34,995 nt of DNA from Chthoniobacter flavus. GTDB lineage: Bacteria; Verrucomicrobiota; Verrucomicrobiia; Chthoniobacterales; JACTMZ01. A model generated the notes under the pieces. It had not been told where the DNA came from. It ran no database searches and saw only the letters and a list, made by a program, of their open reading frames with translations. Below, in pieces: positions 1 to 9,412 of the stretch; within the stretch, counting starts at the first letter, position 1; the number at the start of each line of letters is the position of its first letter. Both the position numbers and the translations under genes were made by a program. The DNA is taken from positions 1 to 34,995 of the forward strand of contig CAMBSX010000006.1 of the NCBI GenBank assembly GCA_945870655.1, read 5' to 3'.

Positions 1-2
1 TG

Positions 3-722
3 GGAAGGCGCGCCCTCCGCCATGCCGAACCCTGGCTCCTCCGCTACGAGCCGCAGATCGACAAGCTGCGGGAATACTATGAACGCTGGCGCCCCCCGGA
101 GTTCAAACGCATCCGCTGCCACGAATGTGGACGCCTCCACGAGGTCCCGCGGCTGGCCGCCTCCACCTCGTGCCCGAATTGCAACGCCCACATCGACCTC
201 TATGACGTTCTCGTCGAGAAGCGGGTCAGCCGCGTCGTCCGCACCCGCGGCTCATTGACCATCAAAAAATTCGGCTACTTGAACAACCATGTCACCATTT
301 GCGGGGCGGCCGACATCGGCGGCGGGGCGGCAGGAAAGATTTTTTGCGACGGAGAAACGAAAATCCGCACCGCCGGGCGGCTCAATTGTGAAGTCGGATC
401 CCGGCGCATCCGCATCGAAAAGAGCGCGGACGTGGTCGTCGCCCATCCGATGCGGGTGCACGACATGGTGGTCCGCGGCAAAATCACCGCCCGCATCTAC
501 TGCAACGGGACCCTGCGCATCCTTAAACGCGGATCTCTCCGCGGTGAAGTCCATGCCCGCTCCATCATGGTCGACAAAGGAGGTCTCCTCCAAGCCGAAC
601 TCAACATCGGACGCTTCGACGAGATCGAGCCGGAAATCCTCGGGACGCTGCAGGAACGAGCCTGCTACATGGCGCTGGAGGACGTCACGCTGGGCGAGAA
701 GCAGGCCACGCTGGAAATCTGA
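3..722 (+). CDS. Bactofilin-like polymer-forming protein with N-terminal zinc ribbon (5' end outside window)
   Basis: Frame 3 is open from the window edge and joins the listed 255..722 ORF; reads ...RIRCHECGRLHEVPRLAASTSCPNCNAHIDLYDVLVEKR...SLTIKKFGYLNNHVTICGAADIGGGAAGKIFCDGETKIRTAGRLNCEV...; CxxC/CxxC pair followed by beta-helical bactofilin-type repeats. Confidence 0.75.
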   Translation, partial: GRRALRHAEPWLLRYEPQIDKLREYYERWRPPEFKRIRCHECGRLHEVPRLAASTSCPNCNAHIDLYDVLVEKRVSRVVRTRGSLTIKKFGYLNNHVTICGAADIGGGAAGKIFCDGETKIRTAGRLNCEVGSRRIRIEKSADVVVAHPMRVHDMVVRGKITARIYCNGTLRILKRGSLRGEVHARSIMVDKGGLLQAELNIGRFDEIEPEILGTLQERACYMALEDVTLGEKQATLEI

Positions 723-729
723 ACGCCGC

Positions 730-1788
730 TCACTCGCCGAGAAGATTTGCCGTAGGGTCGTAGGCGCCGCTGATCGGAGCACCCTCGTAAAACACGGGAT
801 AAAAGTTGAAACTAGCCCCCTCGTTGGTGCTGACCCCGGCAGCCAGGGAATCGTTGGGACTGAGCAAAAAGTCAAAGCTGACGAAATAAAGCAGGAGGTT
901 TTGTCCATCACGCACCGCGCCGGGAACGGAGCCGTTGGTGATGTAAGCCGCGGAATTCGTGTCCCAGGCCGAGCCGCTGGCGTCGGTGCTCGTAATGTGC
1001 CAGAGCTCGTGATCGCGCGGCGAACCGCCAAATGGTGCGTATTTGAAAAACATGCGGTAGCGGCCGTCGGAAAGACGGACGACGGAAGGGTCGGCGCAAA
1101 TCCCGTTGGTCTTGCCGATTTGTGAAGCGGTCAGCCCCAACCCGGCGATGCGGTTGGTCTCCAAGACCCCGGTGGCCGGGTTAAAGTTGTAGGCAAAAAT
1201 TCCCGAGGCGAAGACACGGAAAGTTCCATCCATGTCGATCGTCGCGGACTGCGTGGTATTGGTCGGGAAGAAGCCGCCCGCATTGGTGTAGGGGCCGGCA
1301 ATGCTTGGCGATCGGGCGTAGACCAGACGGGATGCCGCATGGTCGGTGACGAGCAAACCGTAAGAACCCGGGGCGATTCGAAACACGTCCGGGTCAACCA
1401 GATCGTTGGCGCTGAAAATCTCCACCGCATTGGAAAAATTCAGGCCATCCGTCGAAACCGCCTGCCGGATGGAATGGGGGTTTGGAGCAAAGGCCGGATC
1501 CCCTCCGCCCTCCGCGTAAAAGTAAGTCAAACGCACCCCGACGTTCACCGGGGGCACGGGCTCCTCCATGATATTGATGCCCATGCGGAAAAAGGCGTTG
1601 GTCATTCCAGCCGGCAGCGGAATCGAAACCAAGCCGGCTGATGTGAGGTCGGACGCTCTCAGCGGCAATGGATCCCAACCCGAGGCAAGATTGGTGGATG
1701 CCTGCAATTGCAGGTAAGCGACATCGGCGCGCGCCGTGAAAGAAGCAAGACAGGCCAGCCCGGTTATCAGAGCCCTTCTCATCACCAC
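730..1788 (-). CDS. Secreted beta-propeller-like protein (glycosidase family 43-like fold possible)
   Basis: 352 aa ORF with signal peptide (MRRALITGLACLASFTARA), QLQASTNLASGW...FFRMGI module, and repeated propeller-like blades (DPDVFRIAPGSYGLLVTDH, ADPSVVRLSDGRYRMFFKY). Confidence 0.6.
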   Translation of the reverse strand: MVMRRALITGLACLASFTARADVAYLQLQASTNLASGWDPLPLRASDLTSAGLVSIPLPAGMTNAFFRMGINIMEEPVPPVNVGVRLTYFYAEGGGDPAFAPNPHSIRQAVSTDGLNFSNAVEIFSANDLVDPDVFRIAPGSYGLLVTDHAASRLVYARSPSIAGPYTNAGGFFPTNTTQSATIDMDGTFRVFASGIFAYNFNPATGVLETNRIAGLGLTASQIGKTNGICADPSVVRLSDGRYRMFFKYAPFGGSPRDHELWHITSTDASGSAWDTNSAAYITNGSVPGAVRDGQNLLLYFVSFDFLLSPNDSLAAGVSTNEGASFNFYPVFYEGAPISGAYDPTANLLGE

Positions 1789-1899
1789 GCATTTTGTGAC
1801 CCCGCAAGCGCGTCATGGAAAGATTTTTTCCGGCGGACCTTTGTGGTTGAAGGCCGCAGCGCCCGTAATTATTGGTGGAGGGTCGCCAGCGGTCCGGCG

Positions 1900-3045
1900 A
1901 TGTCTCTCATGCCGAGCCTCGATCTCTTTCTTCAGCCTGAAATTTTCCTCGTCTGGACGGCGGCCCTCAAGACCTTTGTCATCCTGGGTGTCGTCCTCAC
2001 CATGGTCGCCTACTCGGTCTGGGCGGAACGCAAAGTCAGTGCCTTCATCCAAGATCGCATCGGGCCCAACCGTGTCGGCTGGGCCGGGCTCATCCAACCG
2101 GTCGCGGACGGTGTGAAGCTCCTGCTCAAAGAAAACTTCGTCCCCGGCGGGGTGAACAAATTCTTTTTCAGCATCGCGCCGAGTCTCGCCATGATTCCCG
2201 CCATTCTTGTTCTTGCCGTGCTTCCCTTCGGCAGTTCGCTCTTCGGGGTCCCCATGGTCATCGCCAACCTCGATATCGGCGTGCTCTGGGTCTTCGCTGT
2301 TTCCTCCCTCGGAGTCTACGGCATTGTCCTCGCCGGCTGGGCCTCGAACTCGAAGTACCCGTTCCTCGGTGGCATCCGTTCAAGCTCGCAGATGATTTCC
2401 TACGAACTCTCGCTCGGACTTTCGGTGGTACCCGTCTTCATGATCACCGGCACGCTCAATCTCGGCGAGATCGTGCAATACCAAGTCGACCACGGCTGGA
2501 TGGTTTTCCCCGCATGGTTCCAGAGCGGCGGGGGACTGCTCGAAATTACCACGGACAACGGGGGCATGTTCGGGCTCGATCTCGGACAATCCCTCCTGTG
2601 GATCCCCATGATGATTTCGTTCGTAATCTTCATGATCGCCATGTTTGCCGAAACCAACCGAGTCCCCTTCGACCTGCCCGAAGCCGAGCAGGAACTGGTC
2701 GGTGGTTACCACACGGAATACTCTTCGATGCGCTTCGCCCTCTTTTTCCTCGGTGAATACGCCGCCATGATTGCCGGCGCCGGGGTCATTGTGACCCTCT
2801 TCCTCGGCGGGTGGAGCCTGCCGTTTGTCCCGGACGGCTCGCAGGGCTGGTTCTGGGGGCTGGTCAATATCGGCACTTTCTTCGCCAAGGTTGCCGCGAT
2901 CATCTTTTTCTTCCTCTGGGTGCGCTGGACTCTGCCCCGCTTCCGCTTCGATCAGTTGATGAAGCTCGGCTGGTATGTTTTTTTCGAAGTGGCCCTGCTC
3001 AACATCTTCCTTACCGCCGGCATTCTTGCTTATCTCCAATCCTGA
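1900..3045 (+). CDS. nuoH: NADH-quinone oxidoreductase subunit H
   Basis: WAERKVSAFIQDRIGPNRVGWAGLIQPVADGVKLLLKE and ETNRVPFDLPEAEQELVGGYHTEYSSMRF signatures; ATG at 1900 chosen inside the longer ORF. Confidence 0.95.
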   Translation: MSLMPSLDLFLQPEIFLVWTAALKTFVILGVVLTMVAYSVWAERKVSAFIQDRIGPNRVGWAGLIQPVADGVKLLLKENFVPGGVNKFFFSIAPSLAMIPAILVLAVLPFGSSLFGVPMVIANLDIGVLWVFAVSSLGVYGIVLAGWASNSKYPFLGGIRSSSQMISYELSLGLSVVPVFMITGTLNLGEIVQYQVDHGWMVFPAWFQSGGGLLEITTDNGGMFGLDLGQSLLWIPMMISFVIFMIAMFAETNRVPFDLPEAEQELVGGYHTEYSSMRFALFFLGEYAAMIAGAGVIVTLFLGGWSLPFVPDGSQGWFWGLVNIGTFFAKVAAIIFFFLWVRWTLPRFRFDQLMKLGWYVFFEVALLNIFLTAGILAYLQS

Positions 3046-3046
3046 C

Positions 3047-3577
3047 ATGGCCACCATCGTCCAACGCCCGAAACTGAATCTCCTGGAGCGCTCCTACTTC
3101 CCGGCCATCCTTGGCGGCCTCTGGATCACGATAAAGCATTTCATCAAAATGCTCTTCGGCCAGACCAAGGTCACCATGCAGTATCCCGAGCAGAAGTGGG
3201 ACAGCGCCATGCCCGAGTGGTACCGCGGAGCGCCGACCCTGGTGAAAGACGAGCATAACCGCGAACGTTGCGTGGCCTGCCAGCTCTGCGAGTTCATTTG
3301 TCCACCCCGCGCCATCACGATCAAACCCGGTGAACTGCCCGGCGACAACCGTTGGTCCAAGGTCGAAAAATACCCGGAGAAATTCGATATCGACATGATC
3401 CGCTGCATTTATTGCGGACTCTGCGAGGAAGTCTGCCCTGAACAGGCCATTTTCCTGCGCAAAGACTACTCGATCACCGGCCTGACCCGCTCGGAAATGG
3501 TCCACGACAAGGAAAAGCTCTACGAATTGGGCGGTGTCATGCATGGGCTGGTCCACAAGTGGAACGAAAAAAAGTGA
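3047..3577 (+). CDS. nuoI: NADH-quinone oxidoreductase subunit I (two 4Fe-4S motifs)
   Basis: CVACQLCEFICP and CIYCGLCEEVCP motifs; start ATG 3047 just after the nuoH stop. Confidence 0.95.
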   Translation: MATIVQRPKLNLLERSYFPAILGGLWITIKHFIKMLFGQTKVTMQYPEQKWDSAMPEWYRGAPTLVKDEHNRERCVACQLCEFICPPRAITIKPGELPGDNRWSKVEKYPEKFDIDMIRCIYCGLCEEVCPEQAIFLRKDYSITGLTRSEMVHDKEKLYELGGVMHGLVHKWNEKK

Positions 3578-3663
3578 TCGAAACGGGCCTGCCCGCCTCC
3601 TAAGCTGTCGCCCTCCGGCCTGAAAAGCGGCGCACGAAAAGCGCCCCCGGCGCAAATCACCGC

Positions 3664-4167
3664 ATGCTCACCATTTTGTTCTGGGTCTTCTCCGTGCTGA
3701 TGCTCGCCTCGGCCGCGGCCGTCGTCCTCTTCCGCAATCCGGTCAACAGCGCGATGAGTCTCGTCCTCTCCTTCCTCGCCCTCGCCGCGCTCTTTGTCAC
3801 CCTCGACGCCTTCTTCATCGGGGTGATCCAGGTCCTCGTCTATGCCGGCGCAGTCATGGTCCTATTTCTTTTCATCATCATGCTTCTCGACCTCAAGGCC
3901 GAGACTCGCCGCCGCCTCAACATCGCCGCATTGGCCGGCGGGATCGCGGTGCTCGGAGGCTTCGTCGTCCTCATCACACACGTGGTCAAATCCCTCCCCG
4001 CCTCCACCGACCACTTTCCCCCTCTGGCCCGCACCGGCTACCCTGATGCTTACGATATCGGCATGACCCTTTTCAGCGATTTCAACCTGCCCTTCCAGAT
4101 CATCGGCGTCCTCCTCCTCGTTTCCACCGTCGGCGTTGTCTTCCTCAGCCGTCGCAGCCTGCGCTAA
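3664..4167 (+). CDS. nuoJ: NADH-quinone oxidoreductase subunit J
   Basis: Membrane protein with [53 protein letters not shown]; position in nuo order. Confidence 0.93.
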   Translation: MLTILFWVFSVLMLASAAAVVLFRNPVNSAMSLVLSFLALAALFVTLDAFFIGVIQVLVYAGAVMVLFLFIIMLLDLKAETRRRLNIAALAGGIAVLGGFVVLITHVVKSLPASTDHFPPLARTGYPDAYDIGMTLFSDFNLPFQIIGVLLLVSTVGVVFLSRRSLR

Positions 4168-4171
4168 AGTC

Positions 4172-4492
4172 ATGCCAACCCTCGGCGATTATCTTTTGGT
4201 CAGCGGCCTCCTCTTCTCCCTCGGTCTGGCCGGCGTGCTTCTGCGCCGCAACCTCCTCATCATCTTCATGAGCCTCGAACTCATGCTCAATGCAGCCAAC
4301 CTTTCCCTTGTCGCGTTCGCCCGCCACGGGGTCACCGCATTCGGACTCCCCGACTACAACGGCCAAGTTCTGGTTTTCTTCATCATCACCGTCGCCGCGG
4401 CCGAGGTCGCCGTCGGGCTCGCCATCATTGTCGCCCTCTACCGCCTGCGCCAATCCACGCACGTCGAGGACCTCAACCGGATGAAATTCTGA
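4172..4492 (+). CDS. nuoK: NADH-quinone oxidoreductase subunit K
   Basis: [49 protein letters not shown] signature; start ATG 4172. Confidence 0.95.
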   Translation: MPTLGDYLLVSGLLFSLGLAGVLLRRNLLIIFMSLELMLNAANLSLVAFARHGVTAFGLPDYNGQVLVFFIITVAAAEVAVGLAIIVALYRLRQSTHVEDLNRMKF

Positions 4493-4496
4493 GCAG

Positions 4497-6305
4497 ATGG
4501 ACCCGCAACTTTATCCCTGGATCATCCTCTTCGCCCCGCTCGTCGCGGCCGCGTTCATCCTCTTCGTTCTCCCGCGCCGCAATGTCGCCGCCGGTGCCGT
4601 GGGCCTCATCGCCGCCACGCTGACCTGCCTCCTCAGCTGGAAAGTATTCCTCGATCCGTCCCTTGCCATAACCGCGCAGATCCCCTGGATCGAAGTGCCC
4701 GGCGTCTTCTCCGTTCCCATCGGCCTCATCCTCGACAACCTCAGCCGGGTCATGCTCGTCGTCGTTACGACTGTCGCCACCCTCGTTTTTGTCTATTCCG
4801 CCGGCTACATGCGCGGTGATGAAGGCATCCCGCGCTACTACGCGTCGCTTTGCCTGTTCCTCTTTTCCATGCTCGGTATCGTCTTGGCCGACAACCTCGT
4901 CATGATGTTCATCTTCTGGGAACTGGTCGGTGTCAGCTCCTACCTCCTCATCGGGCACTATTTCCGCAAGGACTCCGCGGCAGACGCCGCCAAACAGGCT
5001 TTTACCGTCAACCGTGTCGGTGATTTCGGTTTCATGCTCGGCATCCTCATGCTCTGGTTGGCCACCGGATCCATCATGTTCGCCGGGATCGAAGCAAATC
5101 TCCACGCCGTCATCCTGCATCCCGGTTACCTCATCGCGGCCTGTCTGCTCATCTTCTGCGGCACCTTGGGCAAGTCCGCCCAGATGCCGCTCCACGTCTG
5201 GCTGCCCAACTCGATGGAAGGCCCGACCCCGGTGTCTTCGCTCCTCCACGCCGCCACCATGGTCGCCGCCGGCGTCTACATGCTGGCTCGCATTTTCCCA
5301 GTTCTCCTTGCCGCTCCGGACGTCGTGCGCGATGTCATCATGTGGATTGGCGCCATCACCTGCTTCGCCGCGGGTCTGATGGCCATCCAGCAGGACGATA
5401 TCAAGCGCATCCTTGCTTATTCCACCATCTCCCAACTCGGCTACATGGTTGTCGGCATCGGCGTGGGTGCGACCGGCGACGTGGCCATGTTCCACCTTTT
5501 CACCCACGCCTTCTTCAAGTGCCTCCTCTTCCTCTGCGCAGGGTCCATCATTATCGCCCTGCACCACGAGCAGAATATCTGGAAAATGGGCGGTCTCCTC
5601 ACCCGCATGCCGGTCACCGCACTCTGCATGCTGGCCGGCGGGCTCGCCCTCGCCGGTGTCCCGTTCTTCAGCGGATCGTTCAGCAAAGACAACATCATCG
5701 AGTGGGCCTGGCTGAACAACCGTCCCGGATTCTGGATAACCGCCAGCGCCGTCCTCCTCACCGCCCTTTACACCTTCCGCCTTTTGTTCGTCGTTCTCCT
5801 CGGCAAGCCGCGCGGCGACCATGCCGCCCGGGCCAAAGAATCGCCGCTCGTCATGACGCTGCCGCTCGTCATCCTCGCCGTCCCCGCCGTCATAGCCGGT
5901 TACCCTTGGTTCATCAGCCACTTTTTCGACATCGCCTACGCCGAAGCCCCCGCCATCGCGCACAAAATCGTCCTCGGCTTCCTCGCCGCCGGCGCCATCC
6001 TCGCCGCGCTGCTTTATCTGCGTGGACCCGCCCACGATCCCGTCCGCATCCCGCTCTTCGCCCATCGCCTCTACATCGACGATTTCTACAACTGGATTGT
6101 GGTCCGGGTGCAGGGCGGACTGGCCGTGTTTGGTTCCTGGTTCGACCGCTGGATTATTGACGGCTTGGTCGTGACCGGCAGCGCCCGCTCAGTCTGGGGC
6201 GCGGGCTACCTCCTGCGTCTTCTCCAACTGGGCAATTTGCAAGCCTACGCCTTCTTCTTCGGCGCCGGCGTCCTCCTCGTCCTCTACTTCCTCGTTTTCC
6301 GATGA
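4497..6305 (+). CDS. nuoL: NADH-quinone oxidoreductase subunit L
   Basis: 602 aa antiporter-like; MFIFWELVGVSSYLLIGHYF, PLHVWLPNSMEGPTPVSSLLHAATMVAAGVYMLAR. Confidence 0.95.
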   Translation: MDPQLYPWIILFAPLVAAAFILFVLPRRNVAAGAVGLIAATLTCLLSWKVFLDPSLAITAQIPWIEVPGVFSVPIGLILDNLSRVMLVVVTTVATLVFVYSAGYMRGDEGIPRYYASLCLFLFSMLGIVLADNLVMMFIFWELVGVSSYLLIGHYFRKDSAADAAKQAFTVNRVGDFGFMLGILMLWLATGSIMFAGIEANLHAVILHPGYLIAACLLIFCGTLGKSAQMPLHVWLPNSMEGPTPVSSLLHAATMVAAGVYMLARIFPVLLAAPDVVRDVIMWIGAITCFAAGLMAIQQDDIKRILAYSTISQLGYMVVGIGVGATGDVAMFHLFTHAFFKCLLFLCAGSIIIALHHEQNIWKMGGLLTRMPVTALCMLAGGLALAGVPFFSGSFSKDNIIEWAWLNNRPGFWITASAVLLTALYTFRLLFVVLLGKPRGDHAARAKESPLVMTLPLVILAVPAVIAGYPWFISHFFDIAYAEAPAIAHKIVLGFLAAGAILAALLYLRGPAHDPVRIPLFAHRLYIDDFYNWIVVRVQGGLAVFGSWFDRWIIDGLVVTGSARSVWGAGYLLRLLQLGNLQAYAFFFGAGVLLVLYFLVFR

Positions 6306-7774
6306 TGAGCCCGCTCCTCTCCCTCATCCTCATCCCTCTGGTCACCGCGGCTTTCTGCATGGCTGGTTCCGCTCCACGCCGCATCTCGCTCTTCGGCGCC
6401 GGGGCCAACCTCCTTCTCAGCCTCTACCTCCTCGCGTCCTACAATCTCGAGATCGGCGGCTTCCAGTTTGTCAGCGAAAACGCGCTCTTCCCCGCTTACG
6501 GCCTCAGCTTTTCGCTCGGGGCCGACGGGCTGAGCATGGTCCTCCTCCTGCTGGCCACGCTCGTCACCTTCGCCGCGGTCTGGGTCACCCCGCAGGTGGA
6601 AAAGTCCCCTGGCATGTTCTACGCGTGCCTTCTCTTGATCTCGGGCGGTGCCATCGGCGCCTTTGCTTCGATCGACCTCTTTTTCTTCTACGCTTTCCAC
6701 GAGCTTGCCCTCATTCCCACCTTCCTCCTCATCGGCATCTGGGGTTCGGGTGACCGCCAACGCATCGCTTGGAAAGTGACGATTTACCTCGCCTTCGGCA
6801 GCTTCATTCTCCTTCTCGGACTCATTGGTCTCTGGCTCGCCGTGCCCGAAGGCTTGCGCACCTTTGACATCCGCCTCCTCCAGCAACTCGGCTACGCCGG
6901 CATCCTGACCCCCGGACCCGTCGTCTACCTGCTCCTTCTTTTCGGCTTCGGCATCCTCATCGCCCTCTTCCCTTTCCACACCTGGGCGCCGGAAGCCTAT
7001 GCCTCCGCCCCTGCCCCCGCCGCCATGCTCCACGCCGGCGTGCTCAAAAAATTCGGACTCTACGGCCTCCTCCGCCTCGCCGTCCCAATCTTCCCCGAAG
7101 AAATCCAGCAGTTTGCCCACCTCGTTCTCGTTCTGCTCCTCGGCAACATCCTCTACGTCGGCTTCGTCACCCTCGCGCAGAAGCGGCTCGACCTCCTGCT
7201 CGGTTACTCCAGCGTGATGCACATGGGCTACGCCTTCCTGGGCTTCGTCGCCCTCAACCAGCTCGGCCTCGCCGGCATGTCGCTCATGCTCTTCGCCCAC
7301 GGGCTCACCGTGGCCGCCCTCTTCGCCCTTTGCGGGGAAATCAACCGCCGCACTGGCACCCTCGAATTCTCCGAACTGGGGGGCCTCGCGGGTGTCACCC
7401 CGAAACTCGGCCTCCTCTTCGGGTTCGCAGCCATGGCCTCGGTTGGTCTCCCCGGCTTCGCCACCTTCGCCAGCGAAATCATGATATTCTTCGGCGCCTT
7501 CGCCCGTGGCGCGGTCGGCAGTTTCAATTGGTTCCAAACCGCGACCGCCCTCGCCCTCTGGGGGGTGGTCATCTCCGCGGTCTACATGCTCCGTGCCTAC
7601 CGCAATATTTTCTGGGGCGCGCGCGGATCAGCTATCAAAGCTGACACCGCTGATATTTCCTCCGGTGCCCGCTGGGCCGTCATCATCCTCATCGCCGTGC
7701 TGCTCCTCACCGGCTTCCGTCCCGGCCTCCTGCTCGACTACCTCCACCCGGTCTTCGCCTACCTGCCCCGATGA
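6302..7774 (+). CDS. nuoM: NADH-quinone oxidoreductase subunit M
   Basis: 490 aa; FYAFHELALIPTFLLIGIWG, PFHTWAPEAYASAPAPAAMLHAGVLKKFGLYGLLR; ATGA overlap with nuoL. Confidence 0.95.
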   Translation: MMSPLLSLILIPLVTAAFCMAGSAPRRISLFGAGANLLLSLYLLASYNLEIGGFQFVSENALFPAYGLSFSLGADGLSMVLLLLATLVTFAAVWVTPQVEKSPGMFYACLLLISGGAIGAFASIDLFFFYAFHELALIPTFLLIGIWGSGDRQRIAWKVTIYLAFGSFILLLGLIGLWLAVPEGLRTFDIRLLQQLGYAGILTPGPVVYLLLLFGFGILIALFPFHTWAPEAYASAPAPAAMLHAGVLKKFGLYGLLRLAVPIFPEEIQQFAHLVLVLLLGNILYVGFVTLAQKRLDLLLGYSSVMHMGYAFLGFVALNQLGLAGMSLMLFAHGLTVAALFALCGEINRRTGTLEFSELGGLAGVTPKLGLLFGFAAMASVGLPGFATFASEIMIFFGAFARGAVGSFNWFQTATALALWGVVISAVYMLRAYRNIFWGARGSAIKADTADISSGARWAVIILIAVLLLTGFRPGLLLDYLHPVFAYLPR

Positions 7775-9222
7775 ACCCGCTCTACCTCGAAGTCTCCGTT
7801 GTCGTTCTAGGCATCATTCTTCTCATGGCCGAAGCTTTCTCCGGCCCCGGGGCCAAACGCGGCCTCGCCTACGCCGGCATCCTCGGGCTCCTCGCCATTT
7901 TGGGAGCCACCTTTTTTGCCGACCCCGCCGCGATGAACGTCACCGCCGCTTACGCCAAATTTTACAGCGCGGACCCCCTCGCCATCTTCCTCAAGCAGTT
8001 TGCCCTCGTGACAACCGTCATCGTGCTGGTCATGGCGCTCGAATACGCCCCGACAGTCGAAGCCAACCTCCCCTCCGAACGCCGCGGGGCCGGACTCGGC
8101 GAATTCTACACCCTCCCCGTCCTGGCCTGCGCCGGCCTGATGTGGATGGCCTCGGCCGTCGACTTCGTCATGATCTTCGTCTCGCTCGAGCTCGTCACCA
8201 TCACCTTTTACATCCTCGTCTCCTACCTCCGCCGCAACGAGAACAGCCTCGAAGCCGGCACCAAGTACCTCGTCCTCGGCGCCCTCTCCACCGGATTTCT
8301 CGTCTACGGCATCACCTGGATCTACGGCGTGACCGGACAATTCAACCTCGCCGCCATCGCGGCCGCCCTCCCCGCCCTCGACCAAGCCACCGCGCCCGCC
8401 CTGCTCTTCGGCTTCGGCCTCGTCCTCATTGCTCTCGGTTTCAAAATTGCCGCCGCTCCTTTTCAATTCTGGGTGCCCGATGTCTATCAAGGTGCACCCA
8501 CCCCGGTCACCGCTTTCCTCTCTGTTGCTTCCAAGGCCGCCGGATTCATCGTGCTACTGCGGGTCTTGCAAGCCTTCCTTGTTGTCCCCGCCCTGCAGGA
8601 AAAAATCCTCCCCCTTCTTGCCGTCATTACCGGTGCCACCATGATCTTCGGCAACCTCGCCGCCATCCCGCAGTCCAACCTCAAACGTCTTCTCGCTTAC
8701 TCCAGCATCGGCCATGCCGGCTACCTCCTCCTCGGTCTCGTCTCCATCGGGGCGCCCTTTGCCGGTACCGCCGTTGTTTTCTACCTTGCCGCCTATCTCC
8801 TCATGACGCTGCTCGCCTTTCTTGTCATGACCATCGTGGCCCAGGCCACCGGGGGTGACGACATCGCCAATTTCAACGGACTCAACCAACGTGCGCCCCA
8901 CCTCGCCTTCGCCCTCATGCTAGCCATGCTTTCCCTTGCCGGTCTGCCCCTCACCGCAGGCTTTCTCGGCAAATTGTTCATCTTTGAGTGCGCCATCGAG
9001 CAGCAGCATTGGGGACTGGTCATTCTCGGTGTGATCACTGTGGCCGCCGGCTTCTATTATTACCTCAAAGTGATCCGCGCCATGTATTGGCAGCAACCCG
9101 CCGCCCCCGATGCCCCGGAAATCGGAGTGAGCGGCTTGGCCAAACTGACCATCGCCCTCCTCTGCGCCCTTATCATCTGGATCGGCGTTTACCCCGCACC
9201 GCTCCTTTCCTTGCTCCCCTGA
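7771..9222 (+). CDS. nuoN: NADH-quinone oxidoreductase subunit N
   Basis: 483 aa; FVSLELVTITFYILVSYLRRNENSLEAGTKYLVLGALSTGFLVYGI, PFQFWVPDVYQGAPTPVTAFLSVASKAAGF; ATGA overlap with nuoM. Confidence 0.95.
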   Translation: MNPLYLEVSVVVLGIILLMAEAFSGPGAKRGLAYAGILGLLAILGATFFADPAAMNVTAAYAKFYSADPLAIFLKQFALVTTVIVLVMALEYAPTVEANLPSERRGAGLGEFYTLPVLACAGLMWMASAVDFVMIFVSLELVTITFYILVSYLRRNENSLEAGTKYLVLGALSTGFLVYGITWIYGVTGQFNLAAIAAALPALDQATAPALLFGFGLVLIALGFKIAAAPFQFWVPDVYQGAPTPVTAFLSVASKAAGFIVLLRVLQAFLVVPALQEKILPLLAVITGATMIFGNLAAIPQSNLKRLLAYSSIGHAGYLLLGLVSIGAPFAGTAVVFYLAAYLLMTLLAFLVMTIVAQATGGDDIANFNGLNQRAPHLAFALMLAMLSLAGLPLTAGFLGKLFIFECAIEQQHWGLVILGVITVAAGFYYYLKVIRAMYWQQPAAPDAPEIGVSGLAKLTIALLCALIIWIGVYPAPLLSLLP

Positions 9223-9306
9223 TCCGGGTTGTCGGGACCTTCCATCGTGCCCGCTTCGGGGCAGGACGGAGCCCTTCAAGACCCGTCCATCCGCGCAAAG
9301 CAAACA

Positions 9307-9335
9307 GGCCACGACGCGATGACTATGGCGTGGCC
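9307..9335. other. Inverted repeat downstream of nuoN (possible terminator without T-tract)
   Basis: GGCCACG-acgcgatgactatgg-CGTGGCC. Confidence 0.3.
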
Positions 9336-9412
9336 GCGGACCATTTCCTACCCACACCCGAGGGCGAAAATTCCTTCCTTCCGCCCCGCCCTTCCTCTGG
9401 TAAATTTACGTC

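Noticed and set aside
4473-6065. 530-aa minus-strand ORF over nuoL
   Set aside because: Composition is extreme (D/E/G/H-rich) as expected from the antisense of a GC-rich membrane protein gene; nuoL itself is unambiguous
6284-7537. 417-aa minus-strand ORF over nuoM
   Set aside because: Antisense artefact of a GC-rich transmembrane gene; no recognisable domain
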